Shown here piece by piece: positions 16,634-25,377 of a DNA stretch of 45,984 nt. Origin of the DNA: an uncultured Acidimicrobiia bacterium (GTDB lineage Bacteria > Actinomycetota > Acidimicrobiia > Acidimicrobiales > CAIXPF01); the NCBI GenBank assembly GCA_903921205.1, contig CAIXPF010000031.1, forward strand, positions 1 through 45,984, in the 5' to 3' direction. Made by a program: the position numbers and the translations under genes. The notes under the pieces are model-generated. The model was not told the origin of the DNA, did no database searches, and was given only the letters and a program-made list of their open reading frames with translations. Every line of letters begins with the position of its first letter. Within the stretch, counting starts at the first letter, position 1.

Positions 16634-17633
16634 AGAACGTGGCGGCGATCCGCTCGTCGTAGGCCGCGCGGGCATCGAGGCGCAGCGGCGGGGCCTGCAG
16701 ACAGATCGAGTCGGCGACCTCCCACAGCGGCTCCATCTGCTTGCGGACCTGATCGGGCGTACCGCACAGCACGAAGGTGCGGGCCATCTCGTCGGGCACC
16801 AGCTCGAAGGCGTTGCGATCGTTGGCCGCCACCGCGGCCTGCAGCTGCCGGGCCTGCTCACCGAAGCCGTGGGCCGCGAAGTACGGCTCGTACTGGGCGA
16901 TCGAGCCGTAACTGGCGACGTGCAGCTTGGCGTCACGCACCGACTCGGCCACGTCGGGGTTGGGCGCCACCACGGTCCACAGGTTGATCTCCATCTGCGA
17001 ACGATCCCGGCCGGAGGCCTTCAGGGCCTCGGCATAGGGCCCGTTGATCTGCTGCAGGGTCCACGGCACCGACCACGAGGGATGGCCGATGAGGCCGTCA
17101 CCCTGCCGGCCGGCCAGCCGCACCATCGCGGTACGCAGCGCGGCGATCCATACCGGTAGGTTCGGTCGCACCGGTGGCTTGTGGGCCAGTCGGGAGAAGT
17201 CGACCTGATAGAAGCGACCGTCGAACCGGCCGAGGTCGCGGCCGCGGCCAGAGAGCACGGCCTTGATGATCGTCACCGCCTCCTCGAGCCGCGCCACCGG
17301 GTGCTCGTAGTCCACGCCGTAGAGGTCCTCGTGCCACCAGCGCACGCTCGTACCGAGCCCGAGGGTGAAACGCCCCCCGGTGAGGTGGTCGACGTCCATC
17401 GCCGAGAACGCGGTCTCGAGCGGCGAACGGGTGAAGCCGAGGGCGATGCCGGTGGCCAGGCGCAGCTCGCTGGTGCTCACCGCTGCCGCACCGAGCGGCA
17501 CCCACGGGCTGCAGCCCAACTGGATGGAGAACACCCCCTCGAGGCCCTGGGCCTCGGCCCGGCGGGCGGCCTCGGCGGTCTCCGCTGCAGTGCGGGAGGC
17601 GGGCAACATCATCCAGTAACGACGGTCGGCCAT
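16626..17633 (-). CDS. LLM-class F420-dependent oxidoreductase
   Basis: 335 residues, luciferase-like monooxygenase fold. Typical stretches: EAARRAEAQGLEGVFSIQ, STSELRLATGIALGFTRSPLETA, LTGGRFTLGLGTSVRWWHEDLYG, RLEEAVTIIKAVL and NLPVWIAAL. The family uses reduced F420 (or FMN) to transfer hydride to, or oxygenate, diverse substrates in actinobacteria. ATG 17633 is supported by TACCGT ending 7 nt upstream; the longer open frame upstream is Arg/Ser-rich and not protein-like. Coupled to the MFS exporter downstream. Confidence 0.9.
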   Translation of the reverse strand: MADRRYWMMLPASRTAAETAEAARRAEAQGLEGVFSIQLGCSPWVPLGAAAVSTSELRLATGIALGFTRSPLETAFSAMDVDHLTGGRFTLGLGTSVRWWHEDLYGVDYEHPVARLEEAVTIIKAVLSGRGRDLGRFDGRFYQVDFSRLAHKPPVRPNLPVWIAALRTAMVRLAGRQGDGLIGHPSWSVPWTLQQINGPYAEALKASGRDRSQMEINLWTVVAPNPDVAESVRDAKLHVASYGSIAQYEPYFAAHGFGEQARQLQAAVAANDRNAFELVPDEMARTFVLCGTPDQVRKQMEPLWEVADSICLQAPPLRLDARAAYDERIAATFYG

Positions 17634-17760
17634 GACGCGCACGGTAGCGCAGCGCCCCGCACCGCCTCGGCTTCGACCGGAGTGCGCCCCTGTTCCGAGC
17701 CGGAGGACACCGGCCGACGGCCGGCCGGGAGCGGCTGCCCCGCGGCCCGGCAGGAGAACG

Positions 17761-19458
17761 TCAGGACAGGCCCTGGATCTCGCCGTTCTCGTCGAGCTCG
17801 ACGATGTGCGCCGCGGGGTGGGCACCGAGCCCGGGCATGGTCCGCATGTCGCCGCAGATCGGGTAGACGAACCCGGCGCCGACCGAGGCCCGCACCTCTC
17901 GCACCGGCATGGTCCAGCCGGTGGGGGCGCCCTTGAGCGTGGCGTCGGACGAGATCGACAGGTGGGTCTTGGCGATGCAGACCGGCAGGGCGCCGAAGCC
18001 GTTCTCCTCGTAGGTGGCGAGCTGGCGGTTGGCGGCAGCGGAGTAGGTCACACCGTCGGCGCCGTACACCTTGGTGGCCACCGCCTCGATCTTCTCCTTC
18101 AGGGTGGCCGTGTCGGGGTACAGGAACGTGAAGGTCGACGGCTCCTCGGCGGCCTCGACCACCACCCGGGCCAGCTCCGTGGCCCCCGCACCGCCGTCGG
18201 CGAAGTGGGTGCACACCGCGACCCGAGCCCCGGCCGCCTCCGCCACCCGCCGGATGGCCTCGTGCTCGGAGGGGTGGTCGTCGGGGAAGGCATTGATGGC
18301 GACGACCGGCGACACGCCGTGCACCCGGATGTTCTCGATCTGCTTGCGCAGGTTGGCGGCGCCCTCGAGCACCTCGTCGGGGTTCTCCGCGAGCAGCGCC
18401 TCGGGCAGCGGGCGACCGGCGACGATGCGGTGGCGACCCGAGTGCGCCTTCAGCGCCCGCACCGTGGCCACCAGCACCGCAGCGTCGGGGTGCAACCCCG
18501 AGTTGCGGCACTTGATGTTGAAGAACCGCTCGGCGCCCATGTCGGCACCGAAGCCCGCCTCGGTGATGAGGTACTCCCCGCAGTGGATACCGATCAGGTC
18601 GGCCATGATCGAGCTGTTGCCGTGCGCGATGTTCCCGAAGGGACCGGCGTGGATGAGCACCGGGGTGTTCTCCAGCGTCTGCATGAGGTTCGGCTTGAGC
18701 GCCTCCTTCATGATCACCGCCATCGACCCGGCGCAATGCAGCTCCTCGGCGGTCACCGGCGAGCCGCCCTTGGTGTAGCCCACGACGATGCGGCCGAGAC
18801 GGGCCCGCATGTCGGCGAGCGAGGTCGACAGCGCCAGCACGGCCATGACCTCCGAGGCGGCGGTGATGTCGAACCCGCTCTGGCGGGTGACGCCGTCCTC
18901 CTTGGTCCCGAGGCCGATGATGATGTTGCGCAGCGCCCGGTCGTTGACATCGAGCACCCGCCGCCAGGTGATGTTGTGCAGGTCGAGATCGAGCTCGTTG
19001 CCCTGGTGGAGGTGGTTGTCGAGCACCGCGGCGAGCAGGTTGTGGGCCGCGGTGACCGCATGGAAGTCGCCGGTGAGGTGCAGGTTCAGCAACTCCATCG
19101 GCACGACCTGGCTGTAGCCGCCGCCGGCTGCGCCGCCCTTGATCCCGAAGGTCGGGCCCATCGAGGGTTGCCGCAACGAGAGGGTGGCCTTCTTGCCGAT
19201 GAGCTTCATGGCCTGACCGAGCCCGACCGTGGTGGTGGTCTTGCCCTCACCGAGCGGGGTCGGGGTGATGGCCGAGACCACCACGTACTTGGCCCGGGGC
19301 CGGTCGGCGAGCCGCTCCACGGCCTCGAGGCGGATCTTCGCCACCTCGTCGCCGTGCATCTCGAGCAGGTCGGTGGGCAGCCCCATCTGTGCGGCGATGT
19401 CGGTGAGCGGCGCGAGCTTGGCGGCGCGGGCGATCTCGAGGTCGGACGGGAAGCTCAT
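17761..19458 (-). CDS. fhs: Formate-tetrahydrofolate ligase
   Basis: 565 residues, of normal length. It makes 10-formyl-THF from formate, THF and ATP, feeding the one-carbon pool. The P-loop-like [13 protein letters not shown] lies at 65-77, followed by [32 protein letters not shown]-like sequence (here [14 protein letters not shown]), then DVNDRALR and the C-terminal [15 protein letters not shown]. ATG 19458 is chosen over an upstream in-frame ATG (19482) because AGAAAGG sits 7 nt before it. Transcribed alone; the strong hairpin upstream separates it from the peroxiredoxin gene. Confidence 0.96.
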   Translation of the reverse strand: [565 protein letters not shown]

Positions 19459-19553
19459 GGCAACGCCTTTCTGCGACGGCACGGGGCTGCTCGGGGCGCC
19501 TCAGCGTTGCACCCTACCGGCCCGACTGTCGAGCCGCCCCGACCGAACGCGAA

Positions 19554-19595
19554 ACGGCCCGGCAGGCGGCGGAGATCCGCAGCCTGCCGGGCCGT
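19554..19595 (-). terminator. Long hairpin terminator downstream of the peroxiredoxin gene
   Basis: A perfect 14-bp inverted repeat (19554-19567 with 19582-19595) encloses a further 4-bp GCGG/CCGC stem with an AGAT loop. On the minus strand it is followed by TTCGCGTTCGG, close to the tail after the terminator at 325-352. It stops transcription from the peroxiredoxin gene before fhs. Confidence 0.75.
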
Positions 19596-19625
19596 AGGAC
19601 AGCACCGGCCCGGGGCCGGGCACGC

Positions 19626-20111
19626 TCAGGAGAGCAGCTTGAGGATGTTCGAGCAGGCGCTGACGTCGACGCCGCTCTTGGGCTCGACGAGCAGCTGGGT
19701 GATCACGCCGTCCTCGATCACGGCGGCGTAGCGCTGCGAGTGCGAGCCGAGGCCGAAGCCACTGCCGTCCATGACCAGGCCCATGGCCTCGGTGAACGCA
19801 CCGTTGCCATCGGCGAGCATCAGGATGCTGTCGCCGACGCCCTGGGCCTCGCCCCAGGCCGACATGACGAAGGCGTCGTTGACGGCGACGCAGGCGATGG
19901 TGCCGACGCCCTTGTCGAGCAGCGCCTGGGCGTCCTGCACGTAGCCGGGCAGGTGCACCTTCGAGCAGCCCGGGGTGAACGCGCCCGGAACGGCGAACAA
20001 CACGACCTTGCCCGAACCGAGCGCCTCGCCGGTGCTGATCTTCTTGGGGCCCTCGGCGCCCATGGTGTGGATTTCGACGTTCGGAATGGCGTCGCCGACC
20101 TTGACCGTCAT
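19626..20111 (-). CDS. Type II (Prx5-like) peroxiredoxin
   Basis: 161 residues. Peroxidatic Cys C49 is in VPGAFTPGCSKVHLPGY, almost the human PRDX5 motif. C153 in VDVSACSNI is at the position of the PRDX5 resolving Cys, so an atypical two-Cys mechanism is likely; C74 is also present. The VNDAFVMSAWGEA segment is conserved in the group. It reduces H2O2 and organic peroxides with thiol reductants. ATG 20111 has AAGGGAAGGA about 9 nt upstream. Note that the catalytic residue is Cys, not Sec, although the same window encodes two likely selenoproteins. Confidence 0.92.
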   Translation of the reverse strand: MTVKVGDAIPNVEIHTMGAEGPKKISTGEALGSGKVVLFAVPGAFTPGCSKVHLPGYVQDAQALLDKGVGTIACVAVNDAFVMSAWGEAQGVGDSILMLADGNGAFTEAMGLVMDGSGFGLGSHSQRYAAVIEDGVITQLLVEPKSGVDVSACSNILKLLS

Positions 20112-20237
20112 GTGTTCGATCCTTCCCTTTGCAGCGCAGAGGCTGCTGATTCCCGTGAGAGGGCCACGGATCGACCGACCCGGAGCCTCGTCCAAGCTAA
20201 CGCCTCGGCCGGGGCCGAGCTGACGGTCTGGCGCGAA

Positions 20238-21179
20238 TCACGCCGTCCGGTCGATGACGGCGCGCACCTCGGCCCGGTCGGCTTCGGTCAGCGCCCAGCC
20301 GGCGGCGGCGACATTGCCGTTCACCTGGGCCGGTGAGGTGCATCCGGCGATCACCGTGGACACCACCGGGTTGGACGCCAGGTAGCTCATGGCCAACTCG
20401 AGCAGGCTGTGGCCACGTTCGGCGGCCCACGCCTCGAGCCGGGCCACGATCGCCAGCTTGTCCTCATCGATGAACGCCAGGCCGCGCTTGCCCCAGCGCG
20501 ACAGTCGGGAGTTCTCCGGCAGCGCATCCATCGCCTTGTACTTGCCGGTCAGCAGGCCCGACTCGAGCGGGAAGTACGGGACGAAGCCGACGCCGAGCTC
20601 GGCGCAGAGGTCGAGCACACCGTCGGTCTCGGGGCCGCGGGTGATCAGGCTGTAGTGGTTCTGGATCGACGGGAACGGCGCGAGGCCCGCCGCCGCAGCC
20701 GCGTCGGCCGCCTCCCGCAGCTGCGCGGCGCTGAAGCCGGTGCAGCCGATCTCGCGGATCTTGCCTTCCTGGCGCAGTTCGGCGAGCACCCCGAGGGTCT
20801 CCGCGACGGGCGTGTCGGGGTCGGGCCGGTGCAGCTGGTACTGGTCGACGTAGTCCATGCCGAGACGGGTCAGGCTGGCCTCGAGGCTCTGGCGCACGTG
20901 GGCCGGAGCACCGCAACGCTTGCCCTCGTCGGGCGAGGCGGTGAAGCCCCACTTGGTGGCGACGAGCACCTGGTCGCGCCGGCCGGCGAGGGCCCGGCCC
21001 AGGAACTCCTCCGACTGGCCGTTCCCGTAGGACTCGGCGGTGTCGAAGTACGTGATGCCGGCGTCGATGGCCGCGTCGACGACCGCCTTGGTGGCATCGG
21101 CGTCGATCGTCATGCCGAAGTTGTTGCAGCCCAGCCCGACGACGGACACGTCGAGGATTCCGATACGGCGAGTCTCCAT
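20238..21179 (-). CDS. Aldo/keto reductase
   Basis: 313 residues, TIM-barrel aldo/keto reductase. The catalytic tetrad is visible: D46 and Y51 ([10 protein letters not shown]), K76 (ATKWGF), H117 (YQLHRPD). The NADPH-binding C-terminal part has [22 protein letters not shown]. It reduces a carbonyl to an alcohol; the layout ([22 protein letters not shown] start) is of the AKR11/YajO-like group. ATG 21179 has TAGACA ending 7 nt upstream. Divergent from the dioxygenase gene. Confidence 0.9.
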   Translation of the reverse strand: METRRIGILDVSVVGLGCNNFGMTIDADATKAVVDAAIDAGITYFDTAESYGNGQSEEFLGRALAGRRDQVLVATKWGFTASPDEGKRCGAPAHVRQSLEASLTRLGMDYVDQYQLHRPDPDTPVAETLGVLAELRQEGKIREIGCTGFSAAQLREAADAAAAAGLAPFPSIQNHYSLITRGPETDGVLDLCAELGVGFVPYFPLESGLLTGKYKAMDALPENSRLSRWGKRGLAFIDEDKLAIVARLEAWAAERGHSLLELAMSYLASNPVVSTVIAGCTSPAQVNGNVAAAGWALTEADRAEVRAVIDRTA

Positions 21180-21283
21180 GGTGCACTGTCTAGCCGCCGG
21201 GATGACCATACGGTTCGGTAGGTTGCGTGGCACGATCCGCCGGGCCGACCATCACCCGGATCAGATACCGGAGGGGATGTCCC

Positions 21284-22141
21284 ATGGCGGCCGCCAGCGA
21301 CCACGAAGCACAGCAGATCACCGATGCGGTGCTGCGAAACCTCACCGGCACCGGCGACGCCCGGCTCGGGGAGATCCTGCAGTCCCTGGTCCGACACCTG
21401 CACGCCTTCGCCCGGGAGGTGCGACTCACCGAGGCGGAATGGATGGCCGGCATCGAGTTCCTCACCGCCGTGGGCCAGGCGTGCACGGACACCCGCCAGG
21501 AGTTCATCCTGCTGTCGGACACCCACGGCTTGTCGTCGCTGGTCGACGTCCTGACCCAGGACGCCCCGGCCGGGGCGACGCAGTCCACCGTGCTCGGGCC
21601 GTTCTACGTGCCCGGGTCGCCGGCCCGGGCCAACGGCGAGTCGATGGCCGTGCACGACCCGGCGGCACCGGCGGTGATCCGTGGCAGGGTCCTGGCGCTC
21701 GACGGCACGGCTCTGGCGGGGGCGACGATCGACGTGTGGCAGACCGATTCGTCAGGGTTCTACGCCGTCCAGCAGCCGGGAGCACAGCCGGAGGACAACC
21801 TTCGCGGCGTCTACACCACCGACACCGACGGCCGCTACGAGCTGCTCACCGTGCGGCCGGTCGAGTACGCGGTCCCCACCGACGGCCCGGTCGGTGACCT
21901 GCTGCGGGCCGAGGGTCGCCATGCGTGGCGGGCTGCCCACATCCATGCCATCGTCTCGTGCCCGGGATACCGGCGGGTCGTCACCCACCTGTTCGACGGG
22001 GATCGGGGCTACCTCGATTCCGATGCGGTATTCGGCGTGAAGCCATCCCTGGTGCGGACCTTCACCCCGACCACCGCCGCCGACGGCTCCGCCATGTTCA
22101 CGCTCGAGCACGATTTCGTGCTGGTACCCGACCACCTCTGA
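21284..22141 (+). CDS. Intradiol ring-cleavage dioxygenase (catechol/hydroxyquinol 1,2-dioxygenase)
   Basis: 285 residues. A helical N-terminal dimerisation domain (to about residue 100) precedes the beta-sandwich catalytic domain. The Fe(III) ligands match catechol 1,2-dioxygenase: Y160 (SSGFYAVQQ), Y195 (PVEYAVPTDGPVG), H219 and H221 (AAHIHAIVS). STVLGPFYVPGSP and GATIDVWQTD are family hallmarks. It cleaves catechol-type rings between the hydroxyls, the entry to the beta-ketoadipate route. GPFYV plus the long N-terminal domain favours the hydroxyquinol/catechol group over protocatechuate enzymes. GGAGGGG lies 7-8 nt before ATG 21284. No muconate-pathway genes are adjacent. Confidence 0.9.
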   Translation: MAAASDHEAQQITDAVLRNLTGTGDARLGEILQSLVRHLHAFAREVRLTEAEWMAGIEFLTAVGQACTDTRQEFILLSDTHGLSSLVDVLTQDAPAGATQSTVLGPFYVPGSPARANGESMAVHDPAAPAVIRGRVLALDGTALAGATIDVWQTDSSGFYAVQQPGAQPEDNLRGVYTTDTDGRYELLTVRPVEYAVPTDGPVGDLLRAEGRHAWRAAHIHAIVSCPGYRRVVTHLFDGDRGYLDSDAVFGVKPSLVRTFTPTTAADGSAMFTLEHDFVLVPDHL

Positions 22142-22146
22142 CCCAG

Positions 22147-22192
22147 CCGCCGGCAGCCCCGACCGCCGGCAGCCCCAGCCGCCGGCAGCCCC
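22147..22192. repeat. Three copies of a 14-bp GC-rich unit, period 16
   Basis: CCGCCGGCAGCCCC occurs at 22147-22160, 22163-22176 and 22179-22192 with dinucleotide spacers, just after the dioxygenase stop. Confidence 0.85.
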
Positions 22193-22317
22193 GACCGGAC
22201 ACCCGACCGGTGGTCGAGCAGGCAGCGGACGCCACGGTGGGGATGATCCTGGCCGCGCAGCGTGACGTTCAGACGGGTTCGGGTCATCCGGACGTCGCAG
22301 GTACCACCCCTCGCACC

Positions 22318-22346
22318 GATTCGACGTCGATTCGACGTCGATTCGG
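22318..22346. repeat. Direct repeat of GATTCGACGTC (period 11)
   Basis: Two full copies (22318-22328, 22329-22339) and a partial third. Confidence 0.8.
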
Positions 22347-22355
22347 CGCGAGATC

Positions 22356-22400
22356 GGATTCGGCGGATTCGGCGGATTCGGCGGATTCGGCGGATTTGAC
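22356..22400. repeat. Tandem 9-bp repeat GGATTCGGC, four exact copies plus one degenerate
   Basis: Exact copies at 22356-22364, 22365-22373, 22374-22382 and 22383-22391, then GGATTTGAC. A similar flanking word (GCGAGATCGGATTCG) occurs on both sides, suggesting past slippage or duplication. Confidence 0.9.
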
Positions 22401-22520
22401 GCGAGATCGGATTCGACGGATTCACCGGGTCCGTCGGGCGACGACCGCCGGGGTCCGGTCGGGTCGGCGACGTCCGGGGGCACGGCCACCGTCGAAGGGC
22501 CGGCGCTACCCTCACGTGTC

Positions 22521-23552
22521 GTGGACGCCACCGATCGGTTCGACTCCCGGCCGGGATCGGCCGGTGCATCCCCGGCGACGGGCCGACGGTCTGCTGAGCA
22601 CCACCGAGCCGGGAGGCTCGCCGCCGCCACCACTGCGGTGCTGTTGGCGGTCACCGCCGTTGCCGGCTGCGGCGGAACCGACGATGCCGCACCATCCGTC
22701 GTCGCATCGCCGGCCGCCCCGACAACCGCAGGCGACCCGGTCGGATCCGGCACCACGGTCGCAACCACGGTCTCCCCCACCTCGCCGACCGCCATCCTGC
22801 CGAGCACCGTGCTGGCGGGCTCGGCCCCGGCGAGCGCCGGCCCCACCACCGCCATGCCGGCCGCGACGACCCCGAGTACCGCGACGGCACCGACATCGCC
22901 CGCCGACGTGACCACCACGTCGACCCCGGCTGCAAGCGGCGGCACCGGCACCGAGCCGCCGACGGTGCGGCCCGGGCCTGACGCGTTCCGCTTCGAGATC
23001 CACCGCATCGACGACGCCATGCGGGCCCGTATGGAGCCGACCTCGTGGCGACCGGGTTGCCCGGTCGGACTCGAGGACCTGCGCTATCTCCGTATCAGCC
23101 ACCGCGACTTCTCCGGCCAGGAACACCTCGGTGAGCTCGTCGTGCACCGCGATGCCGTCGACGCCATGTTCGACGTGTTCGCCGCCCTGTGGGTGGCCCG
23201 CTACCCGATCCGCAGCATGCGCCTCGTCGACGACTTCGGCGGCGACGACAACACCTCGATCGCCGCCGACAACACGTCGGCGTTCAACTGCCGCTTCGTC
23301 GCCGGCACGACCCGCTGGTCCAACCACGCCACCGGCCGTGCCATCGACATCAACCCCATCGAGAACCCCTGGGTCGAGAACGGCCGCACCGACCACCCGG
23401 CATCGGTGCCCTTCATCGACCGCCGGCCCGCCCCCGGCGTCATCATCGAAGGCGACGCAGTGACCCGGGCCTTCGACGCCGTCGGCTGGGGATGGGGTGG
23501 CCGCTGGGGCGAACCGCTCGACTACCAGCACTTCTCGGCCACCGGCAGCTGA
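22521..23552 (+). CDS. M15-family peptidase lipoprotein (D-Ala-D-Ala carboxypeptidase-like)
   Basis: 343 residues. A lipoprotein signal ends at AVAG|C50, so the protein is anchored outside the membrane. A Thr/Ser/Pro/Ala-rich linker spans about 51-150. The catalytic domain (about 155-343) has the M15 zinc site: H269 and D276 (SNHATGRAIDINPIENPW) and H337 (DYQHF). The VanY/peptidase M15_4 group trims peptidoglycan peptides or acts as an endolysin-like cell-wall hydrolase. The GTG start at 22521 has TACCCT ending 8 nt upstream. Confidence 0.87.
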   Translation: MDATDRFDSRPGSAGASPATGRRSAEHHRAGRLAAATTAVLLAVTAVAGCGGTDDAAPSVVASPAAPTTAGDPVGSGTTVATTVSPTSPTAILPSTVLAGSAPASAGPTTAMPAATTPSTATAPTSPADVTTTSTPAASGGTGTEPPTVRPGPDAFRFEIHRIDDAMRARMEPTSWRPGCPVGLEDLRYLRISHRDFSGQEHLGELVVHRDAVDAMFDVFAALWVARYPIRSMRLVDDFGGDDNTSIAADNTSAFNCRFVAGTTRWSNHATGRAIDINPIENPWVENGRTDHPASVPFIDRRPAPGVIIEGDAVTRAFDAVGWGWGGRWGEPLDYQHFSATGS

Positions 23553-23644
23553 ACTCGCACCCGCCGCCGCATCGCGGCCTGAACCCGGGGCAAGCGGCCG
23601 GCGGCGCCACGAGCCAGACTGGGCGCTCGAGCACCGGAGGGACC

Positions 23645-24178
23645 ATGACGACCACCACCCCTGCCAGCAATGCGGCGCTGCGCCTGCACCACCACGCGTT
23701 CGTGGTACGCGACCAAGAGGTCACCCGCCACTTCTACGAGGACATTCTCGGCTTCCCGCTGGTGGCCACCTGGTGCGAACGCGAACACGTCCGCGGCAAG
23801 GAGCGTACGTACTGCCACACGTTCTTCGAGTTGGCCGACGGCTCGGCGCTGGCGTTCTTCCAGATGGCCGATCCCGCCGATCACACCGAGCTCGCGGCGG
23901 CGACCCCCACCTCGCTCAACCATGTCGCCCTGGCGGCCACCGCCGAGGGACAGGCCGACATCGAGGCCCGACTCGGGGCCCACGACGTCCCGTTCCGGGT
24001 CATCGACCACGGCTACTGCCGGTCGCTCTACCTCGTCGATCCCGATGGTATGGCCCTCGAGTTCACCGTCGATGCCCCGGACGTGGCTGCGATCAACGAG
24101 CGCCGCCGAGCCGACGCCCACGACGAACTGCGCCGCTGGCTGGCCGGCGACCACACGCCGAACAACAACCTGCGCTGA
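23645..24178 (+). CDS. VOC-family (glyoxalase/dioxygenase-like) protein
   Basis: 177 residues, one vicinal-oxygen-chelate domain of two beta-alpha-beta-beta-beta units. LRLHHHAFVVRDQEVTRHFYEDILGFPLV begins the first and LNHVALAATAEGQADIEARL the second; YLVDPDGMALEFTVD closes it. Candidate metal ligands are a His of HHH (15-17), the His of LNHVAL and the Glu of ALEFTVD. The C-terminal helix ends in WLAGDHTPNNNLR. GGAGGG lies 3-8 nt before ATG 23645. Substrate unknown. Confidence 0.87.
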   Translation: MTTTTPASNAALRLHHHAFVVRDQEVTRHFYEDILGFPLVATWCEREHVRGKERTYCHTFFELADGSALAFFQMADPADHTELAAATPTSLNHVALAATAEGQADIEARLGAHDVPFRVIDHGYCRSLYLVDPDGMALEFTVDAPDVAAINERRRADAHDELRRWLAGDHTPNNNLR

Positions 24179-24222
24179 CCGGACCCGGCCAGAGGGGGCC
24201 GACCATTTCGCCAGAAAAGTTA

Positions 24223-24263
24223 GTCAACAATACTTGTTAGTTGACAGCCACTGTGGCTAGAGT
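24223..24263 (+). promoter_or_regulatory. Promoter and AT-rich operator of the perR-like gene
   Basis: An AT-rich island in a GC-rich genome. AACAA-TAC-TTGTT (24226-24238) is a perfect palindrome, nested within GTCAAC (24223-24228) and GTTGAC (24240-24245). TAGAGT (24258-24263) ends 8 nt before the ATG and is a likely -10 element. The dyad overlaps the -35 area, as expected of autoregulation by a Fur/PerR protein. Confidence 0.65.
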
Positions 24264-24271
24264 CGTCGTCG

Positions 24272-24703
24272 ATGCGAGCGCCGGAGGAGCTGACCGAGCG
24301 GTTCAGGAACCTGGGACTGAAGGTAACCCCCCAACGTCAGGGTGTATTCCAGGCGTTGTGGGGTGACGACAGCCATCCCACAGCCGAGGCGATCTGGGGC
24401 CGGGTCCGCGAGACCATGCCGACGGTGTCGCTTCGTACCGTGTACCAAGTGCTCAACGACCTCACCGACCTCGGCGAGATCAACACCGTCCGGCTCGGTT
24501 CCTCCCCGGTCCGTTTCGACCCCAACATCGACGGTCACGACCATTTCGTCTGCGAGCAGTGCTCACGGGTGTTCGACGTCCACGCACACGCCGTGGTCGA
24601 CCTGCCCGAGAAGCACTACCCCGGCTTCGAGGTGGCCGCCACCCAGATCGTGTTCCGGGGCTTCTGCCCGGACTGCGCCCGCATCAGCGCCGCAGCGCAC
24701 TGA
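24272..24703 (+). CDS. perR: Fur-family regulator, PerR-like peroxide sensor
   Basis: 143 residues. N-terminal winged helix ([14 protein letters not shown]...[12 protein letters not shown]). Structural zinc site C94, C97, C132 and C135. The regulatory-metal residues H35, D83, H89, H91 and D102 match B. subtilis PerR H37, D85, H91, H93 and D104 with a constant shift of two. Asp at 102, where Fur has Glu, favours peroxide sensing by iron-catalysed His oxidation rather than iron sensing. The gene appears leaderless and has a palindromic operator at its own promoter. Rubrerythrin starts 41 nt downstream, so it probably controls that block. Confidence 0.85.
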   Translation: MRAPEELTERFRNLGLKVTPQRQGVFQALWGDDSHPTAEAIWGRVRETMPTVSLRTVYQVLNDLTDLGEINTVRLGSSPVRFDPNIDGHDHFVCEQCSRVFDVHAHAVVDLPEKHYPGFEVAATQIVFRGFCPDCARISAAAH

Positions 24704-24744
24704 GTCCCATCCATCCAGTCCACAAGCGAACAGGGAGTACCCCC

Positions 24745-25164
<420 letters not shown>

Positions 25165-25221
25165 TCACGCTCACCGAGCAACGCTCATGACCGGCTGCTA
25201 CGGCCGGTCGATCTGACGCCG

Positions 25222-25260
25222 GGGGGCGGGTGCACGTCGCAAGGCGGCGCGCCCGCCCCC
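25222..25260 (+). terminator. GC-rich hairpin after the rubrerythrin gene
   Basis: GGGGGCGGGTGC (25222-25233) pairs with GCGCCCGCCCCC (25249-25260) with one G-U pair. It lacks a clear U tract. It may be an attenuating terminator between the rubrerythrin and GlpC-like genes. The rest of the 213-bp gap shows only a 7-bp hairpin near 25190. Confidence 0.45.
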
Positions 25261-25377
25261 GCTGTCTGTGCCGACCCGGCAGCCCCCTGCCCCAGCCCGA
25301 GCCGAAGTGCCCGGCTCCCCGCCCGACCCCGACGACGCCTGCCGCCCCGTCGCCGCCGACCTGCGCTAGGAAGCACC

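Larger units (their letters stand above)
22142..22520. other. Repeat-rich spacer (379 bp)
   Basis: No gene is supported here. It holds three separate tandem repeats, listed individually, and a -10-like TACCCT (22507-22512) ending 8 nt before the GTG of the M15 lipoprotein gene. Both strands are open in some frames only because the repeats lack stops. Confidence 0.6.

Noticed and set aside
22142-22520. CRISPR-like array in the repeat-rich spacer
   Set aside because: Units are 9-16 bp with no unique spacers of 25-40 bp; these are simple tandem repeats.
25165-25377. Possible tRNA-Sec or other structured RNA in the gap after rubrerythrin
   Set aside because: Hairpins are present but there is no cloverleaf, no T-loop GTTCGA box and no CCA-type end; treated as terminator-like.
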